Position numbers and translations under genes: made by a program. Positions 38,779-48,078 of a DNA stretch of 64,000 nucleotides are shown piece after piece. Source of the stretch: Paracoccus sp. TOH (lineage in GTDB: Bacteria; Pseudomonadota; Alphaproteobacteria; Rhodobacterales; Rhodobacteraceae); the NCBI RefSeq assembly GCF_030388245.1, contig NZ_CP098361.1, positions 1,251,352 through 1,315,351 on the forward strand, read 5' to 3'. The stretch's first letter is position 1, and each line of letters starts with the position of its first letter. A model generated the notes under the pieces. That model was not told the DNA's origin. It made no database searches and saw only the letters and a program-made list of their open reading frames with translations.

Positions 38779-38804
38779 ATGGGTATTTGGAAAACGGTGA
38801 AAGC
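38779..38804 (+). repeat. Dispersed 26-bp repeat, copy 1
   Basis: This sequence starts ATGGGTATTTGG and ends ACGGTGAAAGC. It matches 24 of 26 bases of the minus-strand sequence at 52551-52576. It lies in the ccmG-hisC gap, in the same direction as hisC. It contains an ATG with a 13-codon open frame, which is unlikely to be a gene. Confidence 0.7.
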
Positions 38805-38876
38805 GCCGGCGCGGCGGTAAGGCTTTCCAAGCCCTGCGGCGGGCGCTAAGACGGCCGGGCTTGCAAGAGGGCCGCC

Positions 38877-39980
38877 ATGTCGCAGAACCAGACGACCATC
38901 GCTCCGCAACCCGGCATCCTGGAGATCTCGCTTTACGAAGGCGGGGCCTCGAAGGTGGCGGGAGTCGAGAATGTCGTGAAGCTTTCCTCGAACGAGAACC
39001 CCTTCGGGCCTTCGGACAAGGCGCGCGAGGCGGTGATCCGCGCCGCCCATGCCCTGCATCGCTATCCCAATACCGACCATGCCGGGCTGCGCGCCGCCAT
39101 CGGCGAGGTGCATGGGCTGGACCCCGACCGCATCATCTGCGGCGTCGGGTCGGACGAGATCATCCATTTCCTCTGCCAGGCCTATGCCGGGCCGGGAACC
39201 GAGGTGCTGTTCACCGAGCACGGTTTCCTGATGTATCGCATCTCTGCCCATGCGGCGGGGGCGACCCCGGTGCAGGTGGCCGAACGCGACCGGGTGACCG
39301 ATGTCGAGGCGCTGATCGCCGGCGCGAGCGAGCGCACGCGGCTGATCTTCGTCGCCAACCCGAACAACCCGACCGGCACGATGATCGGCCTGCCGGAACT
39401 GGAGCGGCTGGCCCGCGCCGTGCCGCAGGCCATCCTGGTGGTCGATGCCGCCTATGCCGAATATGTCGAGGATTACGACGGCGGCGCCGAGCTGGCGACC
39501 CGGCTGCCGAACGTGTTCATGACCCGGACCTTTTCCAAGATCTACGGTCTGGGGGGCTTGCGCGTCGGCTGGGGCTATGGTCCGCGCGAGATCGTCGATG
39601 TGCTGAACCGCATCCGCGGCCCCTTCAACCTGTCCCATGTCGCGCTGGAAGGCGCCGAGGCCGCCATGCGCGACCGCGAGCACATCGGCCGCTGCCAGGC
39701 CGAGAATGCCCGCATGCGCGCCTGGCTGGCCGAGGCGCTGGCCGAAAAGGGCGTGCCCTCGGACACCTCTTGCGCGAATTTCATCCTGGCGCGCTTTGCC
39801 GATGCCGGGACGGCGGGGGCCTGCGACGAGTATCTGAAGGCCCAGGGGCTGATCGTGCGGCGCGTCGCCGGCTACGGTCTGCCGCAATGCCTGCGCATCA
39901 CCGTGGGCGACGAGGCGTCCTGCCGGCGCGTGGCGCATGTCATCGGCCAGTTCATGGCCGAGCGCGCGGAGAGCCGCTGA
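38877..39980 (+). CDS. hisC: Histidinol-phosphate / aromatic amino acid aminotransferase
   Basis: This is a class I/II PLP aminotransferase of 367 residues. [28 protein letters not shown] and the PLP-lysine motif [18 protein letters not shown] identify the HisC family. It is directly coupled to a prephenate/arogenate dehydrogenase gene (1-nt overlap), a pairing in which HisC relatives often act on aromatic keto acids as well. Which substrate dominates cannot be read from sequence. Confidence 0.92.
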   Translation: MSQNQTTIAPQPGILEISLYEGGASKVAGVENVVKLSSNENPFGPSDKAREAVIRAAHALHRYPNTDHAGLRAAIGEVHGLDPDRIICGVGSDEIIHFLCQAYAGPGTEVLFTEHGFLMYRISAHAAGATPVQVAERDRVTDVEALIAGASERTRLIFVANPNNPTGTMIGLPELERLARAVPQAILVVDAAYAEYVEDYDGGAELATRLPNVFMTRTFSKIYGLGGLRVGWGYGPREIVDVLNRIRGPFNLSHVALEGAEAAMRDREHIGRCQAENARMRAWLAEALAEKGVPSDTSCANFILARFADAGTAGACDEYLKAQGLIVRRVAGYGLPQCLRITVGDEASCRRVAHVIGQFMAERAESR

Positions 39981-40915
39981 TGGCCGCGATCTATGACCGG
40001 GTGGCGCTGATCGGGCTGGGGCTGATCGCCGGCTCGATGTCGCTGGCCATGCGCGAGGCCGGGCTGGCGCGCGAGGTGGTGGGCCATGCCCGCAGCCCCG
40101 AAACCCGCGAGACCGCGCGCCAGATCGGGCTGGTCGATCGCGTGACCGAGAGTGCCGCCGAGGCGGTGGAGGGTGCCGACCTGGTGGTGCTGGCGGTGCC
40201 GGTCGGCGCCATGGGCGCGGTCGCGGCCGAGATCGCGCCGCATCTGAAGCCGGGCGCGACGGTGACCGACGTCGGCTCTGTCAAGCAGGCGGTGATCGAG
40301 GCGGTGGCGCCGCATATCCCCGAAGGCGTGCATTTCATTCCCGGCCATCCGCTGGCCGGGACCGAGCATTCCGGCCCGCGCTCGGGCTTTGCGGCGCTGT
40401 TTCGCAACCGCTGGTGGCTGCTGACCCCGGTCGAGGGCAGCGACCCGGCGGCGGTGGAACGGCTTTCGGCGCTGGTGCGGGCGATGGGTGCCAATGTCGA
40501 GGCGATGGATGCCGCGCATCACGACCTGGTGCTGGCGGTGACCAGCCACACGCCGCATCTGATTGCCTATACGATGGTGGGGGTGGCCGATCATCTCAAG
40601 CGCGTCACCGAAAGCGAGGTCATCAAGTATTCCGCCGCCGGCTTCCGGGACTTCACCCGGATCGCCGCCTCGGACCCGACCATGTGGCGCGACGTGTTCC
40701 TGCAGAACAAGGAGGCGGTTCTGGACATCCTGGGCCGCTTCACCGAAGAGCTTTTCATGCTGCAGCGCGCCATCCGCATGGGCGACGGCCCGCATCTGCA
40801 CGATTACTTCACCCGCACCCGGGCGATCCGCCGCGGCATCATTGAGGCCGGGCAGGACACCGCGGCGCCGGATTTCGGCCGCAGCCTGGCCGCCGGCGAG
40901 GCACCGAAGCCCTAG
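39980..40915 (+). CDS. tyrC: Prephenate/arogenate dehydrogenase
   Basis: This NAD(P)-dependent enzyme performs the oxidative step to tyrosine. The 311 residues begin with the Rossmann motif GLGLIAGSMSLAMREAG. PGHPLAGTEHSGPRSGFAALF is the family hallmark, and the helical C-terminal dimer domain contains TSHTPHLIAYTMVG. No ACT or chorismate mutase domain is present. It overlaps hisC by 1 nt and the convergent DUF2125 gene by 4 nt. Confidence 0.93.
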   Translation: MAAIYDRVALIGLGLIAGSMSLAMREAGLAREVVGHARSPETRETARQIGLVDRVTESAAEAVEGADLVVLAVPVGAMGAVAAEIAPHLKPGATVTDVGSVKQAVIEAVAPHIPEGVHFIPGHPLAGTEHSGPRSGFAALFRNRWWLLTPVEGSDPAAVERLSALVRAMGANVEAMDAAHHDLVLAVTSHTPHLIAYTMVGVADHLKRVTESEVIKYSAAGFRDFTRIAASDPTMWRDVFLQNKEAVLDILGRFTEELFMLQRAIRMGDGPHLHDYFTRTRAIRRGIIEAGQDTAAPDFGRSLAAGEAPKP

Positions 40916-41919
40916 CGGCGCGGAAAGACCGGCGCCGGGCCCAGCGTCAGCGGGCCCAGGCTCGTCTTGCCGTCGGCGAAGGTCAGCGGCAGGCGCAGTT
41001 CGCCCGCCGCCGGGGGCGGGAAGCGGAAGCCGGCAGCCTCGGGCAGCGGCTGCGCCGAGATGGTTTTCAGCATGGTCCCGGCCAGTGTCACCAGCTTCGG
41101 CGGGATCAGCCCGGCCGTGGCCGCGGCCTGCAGAAGCGGCCCCGCATCCCTGGTATAAAGCGCGACCCGGCCCTGGGCCCGGCCCTGGGCATCGGCCTGG
41201 ACGCGGCCGAGGATGCGCGTCTGCAGCGCCCCCAGCCGCAGCTCGGCATCGTCGAGGCGCAGCCCCACCGGCAGCGGTGCCAGATCGGGGGTCAGGGTCG
41301 ATGGGCGGGGCAGGGCGTCCAGCCAGACCCTGCCGCTGGCGGTCAGGCTCAGCCGGCCGGGCAGGGGCAGGGCCGCGAACAGGCCGGGCTCGAGCTGATC
41401 CACGGTCAGGTCCAGGTCATAGGCCGCAGCGGCTGCCGGCGGCGCATCCGCCTCAAGCGCTGTCAGCCGGGCGTCGGCGCGCAGCCCTTGGGCCAGATCC
41501 CGGCCTTCGACCGTCAGCGGCCCGGCCGCGAGTCCGGCCGACGCCATGCCCAGCCCGTTCAGCGGTTGCAGCCGCAGCCGCGCCGAAGCATCGGTCATGC
41601 CCAGCTGCAGCGGGCCAGGGCCGGAATCCAGCGTGGCGCGGGCCGGCAGGGCCAGCCGCAGCTCGGTCGGGCGCAGCGGGTTCAACCACAGCTCGGCCTG
41701 CGGCAGGGCCAGCGTGCCGGCATCCGTCCGCAGCTCCAGCGCGGCGGCCTGCACGCCGATCCGCCTTGGGTCGCGCAGTTCCCGCACCGCGCCCAGGCCG
41801 AGCATGGGCTGTTCGGCCGCGATCTGGCGCAGTTGCTGGGCCATCAGGCTTTCGCCGCCCAGCCAGAGCCCGCCCAGAAACAGGGCAAGAACGACAAGGG
41901 GGGCAAGCAGTCGGCGCAT
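40912..41919 (-). CDS. DUF2125-family envelope protein
   Basis: This 335-residue protein has an N-terminal signal anchor (MRRLLAPLVVLALFLGGLWLG) followed by a long beta-rich domain full of LxLxLP-type strands. DUF2125 proteins are conserved in alphaproteobacteria and carry a beta-barrel-like or lipid-transfer-like fold; no role is established. Monocistronic on the minus strand. It converges with tyrC. Confidence 0.82.
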   Translation of the reverse strand: MRRLLAPLVVLALFLGGLWLGGESLMAQQLRQIAAEQPMLGLGAVRELRDPRRIGVQAAALELRTDAGTLALPQAELWLNPLRPTELRLALPARATLDSGPGPLQLGMTDASARLRLQPLNGLGMASAGLAAGPLTVEGRDLAQGLRADARLTALEADAPPAAAAAYDLDLTVDQLEPGLFAALPLPGRLSLTASGRVWLDALPRPSTLTPDLAPLPVGLRLDDAELRLGALQTRILGRVQADAQGRAQGRVALYTRDAGPLLQAAATAGLIPPKLVTLAGTMLKTISAQPLPEAAGFRFPPPAAGELRLPLTFADGKTSLGPLTLGPAPVFPRR

Positions 41920-42013
41920 CGGATCCTCGCGGCTGGTCGTGGCGTCTTGGAACGCCGGTCAGGCTGTCCTAAGTTTTTCCTGACCGAAAGTATGTAGGGC
42001 ACCGGGGTAAAGA

Positions 42014-42583
42014 ATGGGTGAACGGCCGGAGCATTGGGTCTTTGCCTATGGCTCGCTCATGTGGGATCCGGGCTTTCCCGTCGCGGAGATGGTGACGGCG
42101 CGGGTCGAAGGCTATGCGCGCAGCTTCTGCCTGCGCTCGGTGGTCTATCGCGGCACCGCCGAGACGCCCGGCCTGGTGCTGGGTCTGGATGCCGAGCCGG
42201 GGGCGCATTGCATCGGCCTGGCGCTGCGCGTGGCCGAGCCGGACTGGCCCGAAACGCTGGCCGGCCTGCGCGCGCGCGAACTGACGACCAATGCCTATGC
42301 CGAGCTTTTCCTGCCCTTGGCGCTGCAGGATGGCCGCAAGGTCAAGGCGATCGCCTATGTGATCCGCCGCGACCATGACCAATATGCCGGCTTGCTGGAT
42401 TCCCGCGAGCAGGCCGAGATCATCGCCCGAGCCCAGGGCGGGCGCGGACCGAATGCGGAATACCTGTTCAACACCGCCATGCATCTGGCGCAGATGGGGA
42501 TCGAGGATCTGGCGCTGGCCGAACTGGCCGACAGGGTGCGCGGGTTGCTGCGTCCCGGCAGCGGATCGGGGCTCGGCCCTTAG
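42014..42583 (+). CDS. chaC: Glutathione-specific gamma-glutamylcyclotransferase (ChaC family)
   Basis: This enzyme splits glutathione to 5-oxoproline and Cys-Gly. The 189 residues include the substrate-binding YGSLMWDPGF motif (residues 12-21), RSFCLRSVVYRG and the ELTTNAYAELFLPL region, with the likely catalytic Glu nearby. A C-terminal NAEYLFNTAMHLAQMGIED block is typical of the ChaC/GCG family. Stand-alone gene. Confidence 0.92.
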   Translation: MGERPEHWVFAYGSLMWDPGFPVAEMVTARVEGYARSFCLRSVVYRGTAETPGLVLGLDAEPGAHCIGLALRVAEPDWPETLAGLRARELTTNAYAELFLPLALQDGRKVKAIAYVIRRDHDQYAGLLDSREQAEIIARAQGGRGPNAEYLFNTAMHLAQMGIEDLALAELADRVRGLLRPGSGSGLGP

Positions 42584-42648
42584 CAGCGCTTGGCAGGGCC
42601 GGATCGGGCCACTACAGTCGGGGCCGGAAGCAGGGAAGGAAGTGTGAC

Positions 42649-44247
42649 TTGTCCCGATCTGATGCTGAGCCGCCCTCGCCGCCGCCGCCCGCCGCGCCCG
42701 AAGGCCGCCGATCCCGCGCCGCCCGGCTGGCGGCGACGCGCGGTGCCGGGCCGGGGGTGACCGGCCCCTCCCAGCCGCAATTCTCGCAACCCGTCCGGCA
42801 GATCGTGCTGATGCTGATCGTGCTGGCGCTGGTGGTGGCCGGGGCCTGGTTCGCCTATGGCCGGATCCTGTCGATCTTTTCTTCGAACAGGGCGCTGAAC
42901 GGGCTGATCCTTGCCGTCTTCGTCATGGGCGTGCTGGGCTGCTTCTGGCAGGTGGCCGAACTGGTCAAGTCGGTCAGCTGGATCGAACGATTCGCCGCCC
43001 GCCGCGGCAATGCCGCCGAGCGCGGCGTCAGCGCGCCGGAACCGGTCGGACCGGACGAGGCGCCGCGGCTGCTGGCGCCGCTGGCGGCGCTGCTGGGCCA
43101 GCGTGGGCGGGCGGGCGGCGTGATCTCGACCGAATCGTCGCGCTCGATCCTGGAATCGGTGGCGACGCGGATCGACGAGGCGCGCGACATCACCCGCTAT
43201 CTTGCCAACCTGCTGATCTTCCTGGGGCTTCTGGGCACCTTTTACGGCCTTGCCACCACGGTTCCAGCGGTGGTCGACACCATCCGCGCCTTGGCCCCGA
43301 AGGACGGCGAGACCGGGATCGAGGTGTTCAACAAGCTGATGACCGGGCTGGAATCGCAGCTCGGCGGCATGGCCACGGCCTTTTCCAGCTCGCTTCTGGG
43401 TCTGGCCGGTTCGCTGGTGGTGGGGCTGCTGGAGCTGTTCGTGACCCATGGCCAGAACCGCTTCTACCGCGAGCTCGAGGAATGGCTGTCGGGCTTTACC
43501 CGCATCGGTCTGGGCGGCGCCGAGGGGCAGGGGCTGGGCGAGGCGGCGCTGGCCGGTTTCGTCGAGCGGGTCGAGACGCAGCTGGCCGGATTGCAGGATT
43601 TCTACCGCCAGCGCGACGAATTGCGCGACGAGGAAGCCTCGGCCGCCGACCAGCGGACGCTCTCGCTGGTCGAGGGGGTCGAGAAGATGGCCGGGCTGTT
43701 CGGCGCGGATCGCGACCGGCTGGGCGCGACACTGACGGCCGAGCGCGAGGCGGTGGCGCAGGCGCTGGCCGGGCTGGAGCGGCGGCTTGGCGATCTTGCC
43801 GAACCGCGCCACGACCCGGCGCTGGCGCAGGCGCTGGAGCGGATCGGCCAAGGGCAGGCTCGTCTGGTCGCACTGGCCGAGATACCGCAGCCAGCGCCGG
43901 ACGGTGCCTTGGCCGAAGCGCTGCAGCGGCTGGCCGAAGGGCAGGCTCGTCTGGCGGCACTGGCCGAGACCCCGACGCCGATCCCGGCACCGGACAATGC
44001 CCGGCTGGTGCGGGCGCTGGAGCGGCTGGCCGAGGGCCAGGACCGCATCATCGAGCTGGGCGTGCAACGCCCCGCCTCGGGCGACGATCCCGAGGCGCGG
44101 ATGCGGCTGCGCTCGATCGACGTGCAACTGGGCCGGCTGGTCGAGGAAGCGGCCAGCGGCCGCGACGGCCTGATCTCGGAACTGCGCGAGGACATGGCGG
44201 CGCTGACCCGCGCCATCCGCAACCTGGAGCGTGGCGATGGGGCTTAG
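42649..44247 (+). CDS. ExbB/TolQ/MotA-like membrane protein with repeated C-terminal tail
   Basis: This 532-residue protein has four hydrophobic helices (about 45-66, 84-106, 183-205 and 245-268). The block YLANLLIFLGLLGTFYGLATTV and a later GGMATAFSSSLLGLAGSLVVG match the MotA/TolQ/ExbB channel core. From about residue 386 to 478 are three tandem repeats of 29-32 residues, each around RLAEGQARLAALAE. Start TTG with GGAAGGA 8 nt upstream; no early ATG exists. It overlaps the OmpA-like gene by 11 nt, so the two form a likely proton- or ion-driven envelope complex. Substrate unknown. Confidence 0.85.
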   Translation: MSRSDAEPPSPPPPAAPEGRRSRAARLAATRGAGPGVTGPSQPQFSQPVRQIVLMLIVLALVVAGAWFAYGRILSIFSSNRALNGLILAVFVMGVLGCFWQVAELVKSVSWIERFAARRGNAAERGVSAPEPVGPDEAPRLLAPLAALLGQRGRAGGVISTESSRSILESVATRIDEARDITRYLANLLIFLGLLGTFYGLATTVPAVVDTIRALAPKDGETGIEVFNKLMTGLESQLGGMATAFSSSLLGLAGSLVVGLLELFVTHGQNRFYRELEEWLSGFTRIGLGGAEGQGLGEAALAGFVERVETQLAGLQDFYRQRDELRDEEASAADQRTLSLVEGVEKMAGLFGADRDRLGATLTAEREAVAQALAGLERRLGDLAEPRHDPALAQALERIGQGQARLVALAEIPQPAPDGALAEALQRLAEGQARLAALAETPTPIPAPDNARLVRALERLAEGQDRIIELGVQRPASGDDPEARMRLRSIDVQLGRLVEEAASGRDGLISELREDMAALTRAIRNLERGDGA

Positions 44248-45628
44248 CCGGGGCGGCGGCAACCGTTTCTCGGCCACGATCTGGCCGGGCTTCGTCGATG
44301 CGATGACCGCGCTTCTGATGGTCATGATGTTCGTGCTGACCATCTTCCTGCTGGTGCAATCGGTGCTGCGCGACCAGATCACCACCCAGGACAGCGAACT
44401 GGACCAGTTGGGCCGGCAGGTGGCGCAGCTTTCGGATGCGCTGTCCAGCACGCAGGCCCGCGCCGCCACGCTGGACCGCGACCTGACCGCCGAACGCGAG
44501 CGGCTGCGCCGCTCCGAGCAGGCGGTGGCCGGCGCCCGCTCCGAGATCGACGCCCAGACCGAGGCCGCCCGGCTTGCCGCCGCCCGCCGCGAGGCGCTGG
44601 AGGCGCTGATCGGCGACCTGCGCCGCCGCAATACCGAGACGCAGCAGCAACTGGACGAGACCGAGGCCGCGCGGCTGACCGATGCCGCCGCCGCCCAGGC
44701 GCTGCGCGAGCGGCTGGCGAAATCCGATGCCGAACTGGATGCCGCGACGCTGGAGCTGGAGGCGGCGCGCAAGCAGGCCGAGGAGACGCTGACCCTGCTC
44801 GCCGCCGCCGAGGCGGCCAAGAAGGACCTGGGCGAGAAGGCCGAGACCCAGGCCAGCGAGGCCGAGAAGCAGGCCGGCCTGCTGGCGCTGGCGCAGCAGA
44901 AGCTGTCCGAGCAGGAGGCGCTTTCGACCGAGGACCAGCGCCGCGTGGCGCTGCTCAACCAGCGGGTGGCGCAGCTCAACGACCAGCTGGGCAGCCTGCG
45001 CGCCGTCTTGGACGCGGCGGGCGAAGAACGCCGCGAGGCCGACCTGCGCACCGAGGATCTGGGCCGGCAGCTCAACCTCGCCCTGTTGCGCGCCGCCGAG
45101 GAGGAGCGCAAGCGCCGGGCGCTGGAGGAGGAGGCGCGCGCCAAGGCCGAGGCCGAGGCCAAGGACCTGGCGCGCTATCGGTCCGAGTTCTTCGGCCGGC
45201 TGTCGCAAATCCTGGCGGGGCGCGAAGGGGTGCGGGTGGTGGGCGACCGCTTCGTGTTCTCGTCCGAGGTGCTGTTCGCGCCGGGCGAGGCGACCCTGTC
45301 GCCCGGCGGACGCGAGCAGATCGCCCGCGTGGCCGAGCGGCTGAAGCAGATCTCGGCCGAGATCCCGGCCGAGATCGACTGGATGATCCGGGTGGACGGC
45401 CATACCGACAGCCAGCCGCTGTCCGGGCAGGGACGCTATCGCGACAACTGGGAGCTGAGCCAGGCCCGGGCGCTGGCGGTGGTGCGCTACATGGTGGACG
45501 AGCTGGGCTTCCCCGCGACCCGCCTTGCGCCTGCCGGCTTTGCCGATACGCGGCCGGTGGCGCCGGGCGACACGCCCGAGGCCCGCGCCCAGAACCGCCG
45601 CATCGAGCTGAAGCTGACCGAGCGCTAG
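44237..45628 (+). CDS. MotB/OmpA-like peptidoglycan-binding protein with long coiled coil
   Basis: This protein is 463 residues. A single helix (about 25-47, ALLMVMMFVLTIFLLVQSVL) follows a short N-terminus with the GFVDAMTALLMV segment typical of MotB-like stators, where an Asp often carries protons. Residues 55-315 form an extended coiled coil (Arg/Glu/Ala heptads). The C-terminus is an OmpA domain with VDGHTDSQPLSG and NWELSQARALAVV. It is coupled to the ExbB-like gene. It resembles the stator partners of MotAB/ExbBD but no flagellar gene is near. Confidence 0.87.
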   Translation: MGLSRGGGNRFSATIWPGFVDAMTALLMVMMFVLTIFLLVQSVLRDQITTQDSELDQLGRQVAQLSDALSSTQARAATLDRDLTAERERLRRSEQAVAGARSEIDAQTEAARLAAARREALEALIGDLRRRNTETQQQLDETEAARLTDAAAAQALRERLAKSDAELDAATLELEAARKQAEETLTLLAAAEAAKKDLGEKAETQASEAEKQAGLLALAQQKLSEQEALSTEDQRRVALLNQRVAQLNDQLGSLRAVLDAAGEERREADLRTEDLGRQLNLALLRAAEEERKRRALEEEARAKAEAEAKDLARYRSEFFGRLSQILAGREGVRVVGDRFVFSSEVLFAPGEATLSPGGREQIARVAERLKQISAEIPAEIDWMIRVDGHTDSQPLSGQGRYRDNWELSQARALAVVRYMVDELGFPATRLAPAGFADTRPVAPGDTPEARAQNRRIELKLTER

Positions 45629-46599
45629 GCGCGCGGATCGAGCAGGGTGTATTCGTCGGGGAAGCGGTTCAGATAGCGCAGCATCGGCCCGGCCGCGCGC
45701 CATTGCCGCAGCAGCGCCGCCCGCAGCGCCCCGACGCGCGGCCAATGCCGCGCCCGTGCCCCGGCGGGGCGTGGCGCGTCGGGGAAATGCCGGGCCAACA
45801 CCTCGGCGAAGGCGGCGCGCATCCGCATCGGCACCACCCCGGCCGCCTCGTCGCGCCAGGGTTTCGCGGGGCCGATGAAATGGATCAGGCAGGGATCGGC
45901 CATGCTGGTCAGATGCGACGAGGCCCAGGTGAACTGCCAGTTCCACAGCGGGCTGATCTCGGCCCAGTCGCCTTTCAGCGTGCCGTTCAACAGCGCCTGA
46001 TCCCGTCCCAAACCCCGCAGGTGCTGGCGGGCGAAGCCGGCAAGTCGGGCAGGCAGATCCTGCGCCGCAAAGGCTTCGGTGTCGATCATCACCACGCCCG
46101 CGTTGAAATAAGGATGCGCCGGCTCGCCCAGTTTGCGGAATTCGGCCACGCGGCGCTGCGGGCTGCGCCATTGCCGGTTGTCGCGCACTGCCGCCACCGC
46201 CCGGCCCAGCATATCCGCCCGCATCAGCCGCGCCGGATCGCCGCGCTCGTAAAGGATGTCCGCGTCCAGCACCAGGATGCGGCGATAATGCCCGGCCAGC
46301 GCATGGCCCAGGAAGACCCCCATATAGGAGGCGAGCGAGCGTCGCGCGTCCAGGGGCAGCGCCTCGGCCAGCGCCTCGTCGCGCGCCGCGACCTGGCCGA
46401 TGCCGGCGCGGGACAGGCTGGCGGGCAGGTCCAGGGGATCGGGACTGCCGATCAGCACATCGTAATCCCGCCCCGGCCTGGCCGCCAGTGCCAGCGCCGG
46501 CGTGGCGGCATAGGGCAGATAGGCCGCATCGCAAGCGATGGCGACCGCCCTGTCGGAGCCGTGACGGAAATCGGACGCGAAGACGGGGGCAAGAGCCAT
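45625..46599 (-). CDS. Glycosyltransferase, family 8-like
   Basis: The 324-residue cytosolic enzyme shows the DxD motif in RILVLDADILYERGD and AHPYFNAGVVMID with GRDQALLNG, which are GT8 features (galactosyl/glucosyl transferases of lipopolysaccharide type). The ATG start at 46599 is preferred over a GTG at 46605. It converges with the OmpA-like gene by 4 nt and does not sit in a polysaccharide operon, so its acceptor is unknown. Confidence 0.85.
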   Translation of the reverse strand: MALAPVFASDFRHGSDRAVAIACDAAYLPYAATPALALAARPGRDYDVLIGSPDPLDLPASLSRAGIGQVAARDEALAEALPLDARRSLASYMGVFLGHALAGHYRRILVLDADILYERGDPARLMRADMLGRAVAAVRDNRQWRSPQRRVAEFRKLGEPAHPYFNAGVVMIDTEAFAAQDLPARLAGFARQHLRGLGRDQALLNGTLKGDWAEISPLWNWQFTWASSHLTSMADPCLIHFIGPAKPWRDEAAGVVPMRMRAAFAEVLARHFPDAPRPAGARARHWPRVGALRAALLRQWRAAGPMLRYLNRFPDEYTLLDPRA

Positions 46600-46847
46600 C
46601 GGCACCTCGACTGGGCGTGATCCGCGCCGAAGGCGATGCCCGAAGGCTGCCGCGGCGCCCTGCTCAACGTCTTGGCGGGGCGGCGGGTTTCATGGAACCG
46701 GGTTCGCGGGCTTGCATAGCCAAGGCACGATACCGCCCGCCGGCGCCGCCACGGCCAAGCCCTTGCGGGCCGGCCTTGCTGCAAGGCGGACGGGCTGCGG
46801 AATCGGCGCGCTCGAACGAGGGGCGCTGGCCCGCCAAGGGGGCAGGG

Positions 46848-47402
46848 TCAGCTGTCCTGGGGGGTGGCGGCTTCGCGCGGCGGGCGGCCGATGATGTCGC
46901 GCAGGGCGTCGAGCTCGATGAAATTGTCGGCCTGTCGGCGCAGCTCGTCGGCGATCATCGGCGGCTGGCTGCGCATGGTCGAGACCACCGAGACCCGCAC
47001 GCCCTGGCGCTGCAGCGCCTCGACCAGCGGCCGGAAATCGCCGTCGCCCGAGAACAGCACCGCATGGTCCAGCCGCGGCGCCAGTTCCATGGCGTTGATC
47101 ACCAGCTCGACATCCATGTTGCCCTTGACCTTGCGGCGCCCCAGCGCGTCGGTATACTCGCGGGCGGGCTTCGTCACCATCGAATAGCCATTGTAATGCA
47201 GCCAGTCGACCAGCGGGCGGATCGGTGAATAATCCTCGTTTTCCAGCAACGCTGTATAATAATAAGCGCGGATCAGCTTGCCGCGCCGCTCAAATTCCTG
47301 CCGCAGCAGCTTGTAGTCGATATCGAAACCCAGCGACTTTGCCGCAGCGTAGAGATTCGACCCGTCGATGAACAACGCCAGCCGGTCGTCCTTGTAAAAC
47401 AC
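46848..47402 (-). CDS. NYN-domain (LabA/DUF88-type) RNase-like protein
   Basis: This 184-residue PIN-like nuclease domain protein has acidic residues in LFIDGSNLYAA, GNMDVELVINAM and AVLFSGDGDFRPLVEAL, all positions expected for the metal site. LabA-type proteins are thought to act on RNA. The ATG is 12 nt from the divergent folK start, so both promoters must overlap the opposite gene. About 250 nt follow it without a gene. Confidence 0.88.
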   Translation of the reverse strand: MFYKDDRLALFIDGSNLYAAAKSLGFDIDYKLLRQEFERRGKLIRAYYYTALLENEDYSPIRPLVDWLHYNGYSMVTKPAREYTDALGRRKVKGNMDVELVINAMELAPRLDHAVLFSGDGDFRPLVEALQRQGVRVSVVSTMRSQPPMIADELRRQADNFIELDALRDIIGRPPREAATPQDS

Positions 47403-47414
47403 GATTCCCCCGAG

Positions 47415-48008
47415 ATGTCTCGTAACCCAATCCAGAAGGCGAACTTAGCGTTGGTTGCACTGGGTGCAAACCTACCTAGTTCGGCAGGTATTCCGGCGGA
47501 AAACCTGCGTTTTGCCCTCGAAAAGATCTTGCAATTACCGCAGGTTGTGCCGGTGGCGGTCAGCCGATTCTGGACCACGCCGGCCTATCCGGCCGGTTCC
47601 GGTCCCGATTATGTGAACGCCGCTGCCGCATTTCTGTGCACCATGCCGCCCGATGCGCTGCTGGCCGAGCTGCACGCGATCGAGGCCGGGCTGGGCCGCA
47701 GCCGCGAGGGCGCCCGCTGGCAGGCACGCGGCCTGGACCTGGACCTGCTGGCCTATGACGGCCTGGTGCTGCCCGACGCCTCGGTCCAGGACCGCTGGCG
47801 CGGTCTGCCGCCCGAGGAACAGCCGCTGCACGCCCCCGAGCAACTGGTGCTGCCGCATCCGCGCATGCAGGACCGCGGTTTCGTGCTGGCCCCCCTGGCC
47901 GAGATCGCGCCGGGCTGGGTGCATCCGCGCCTTGGCCGCAGCGTGGCGCAGATGCTGGCGGCGCTGCCGGCCGGGGCGCTGCAGGGCATGAGACCCGCAA
48001 GCGCTTGA
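47415..48008 (+). CDS. folK: 2-amino-4-hydroxy-6-hydroxymethyldihydropteridine pyrophosphokinase
   Basis: HPPK activates the pterin for folate synthesis. The 197 residues include ALVALGANL, SRFWTTPAYP and the RWQARGLDLDLLAYD motif, with PHPRMQDRGFVLAPLAEIAPG at the end. Somewhat long N-terminally. The first 100 nt are less GC-rich than the rest, consistent with promoter or start constraints of the divergent NYN gene. No other fol gene is near. Confidence 0.95.
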   Translation: MSRNPIQKANLALVALGANLPSSAGIPAENLRFALEKILQLPQVVPVAVSRFWTTPAYPAGSGPDYVNAAAAFLCTMPPDALLAELHAIEAGLGRSREGARWQARGLDLDLLAYDGLVLPDASVQDRWRGLPPEEQPLHAPEQLVLPHPRMQDRGFVLAPLAEIAPGWVHPRLGRSVAQMLAALPAGALQGMRPASA

Positions 48009-48078
48009 CATTTCCGGATCGAGGCACCAAATATCCGGCTTCGCCCCTGCACCCCGATTCCAGCTGATAAGGTGACCG

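Noticed and set aside
38779..38820. A 13-codon open frame starting in the 26-bp repeat
   Set aside because: The second copy of the repeat has a stop after three codons, so the frame is not conserved.
46600..46847. Candidate small gene in the gap between the glycosyltransferase and NYN genes
   Set aside because: No frame with a ribosome site, conserved start or recognisable composition was seen on either strand in these 248 nt.
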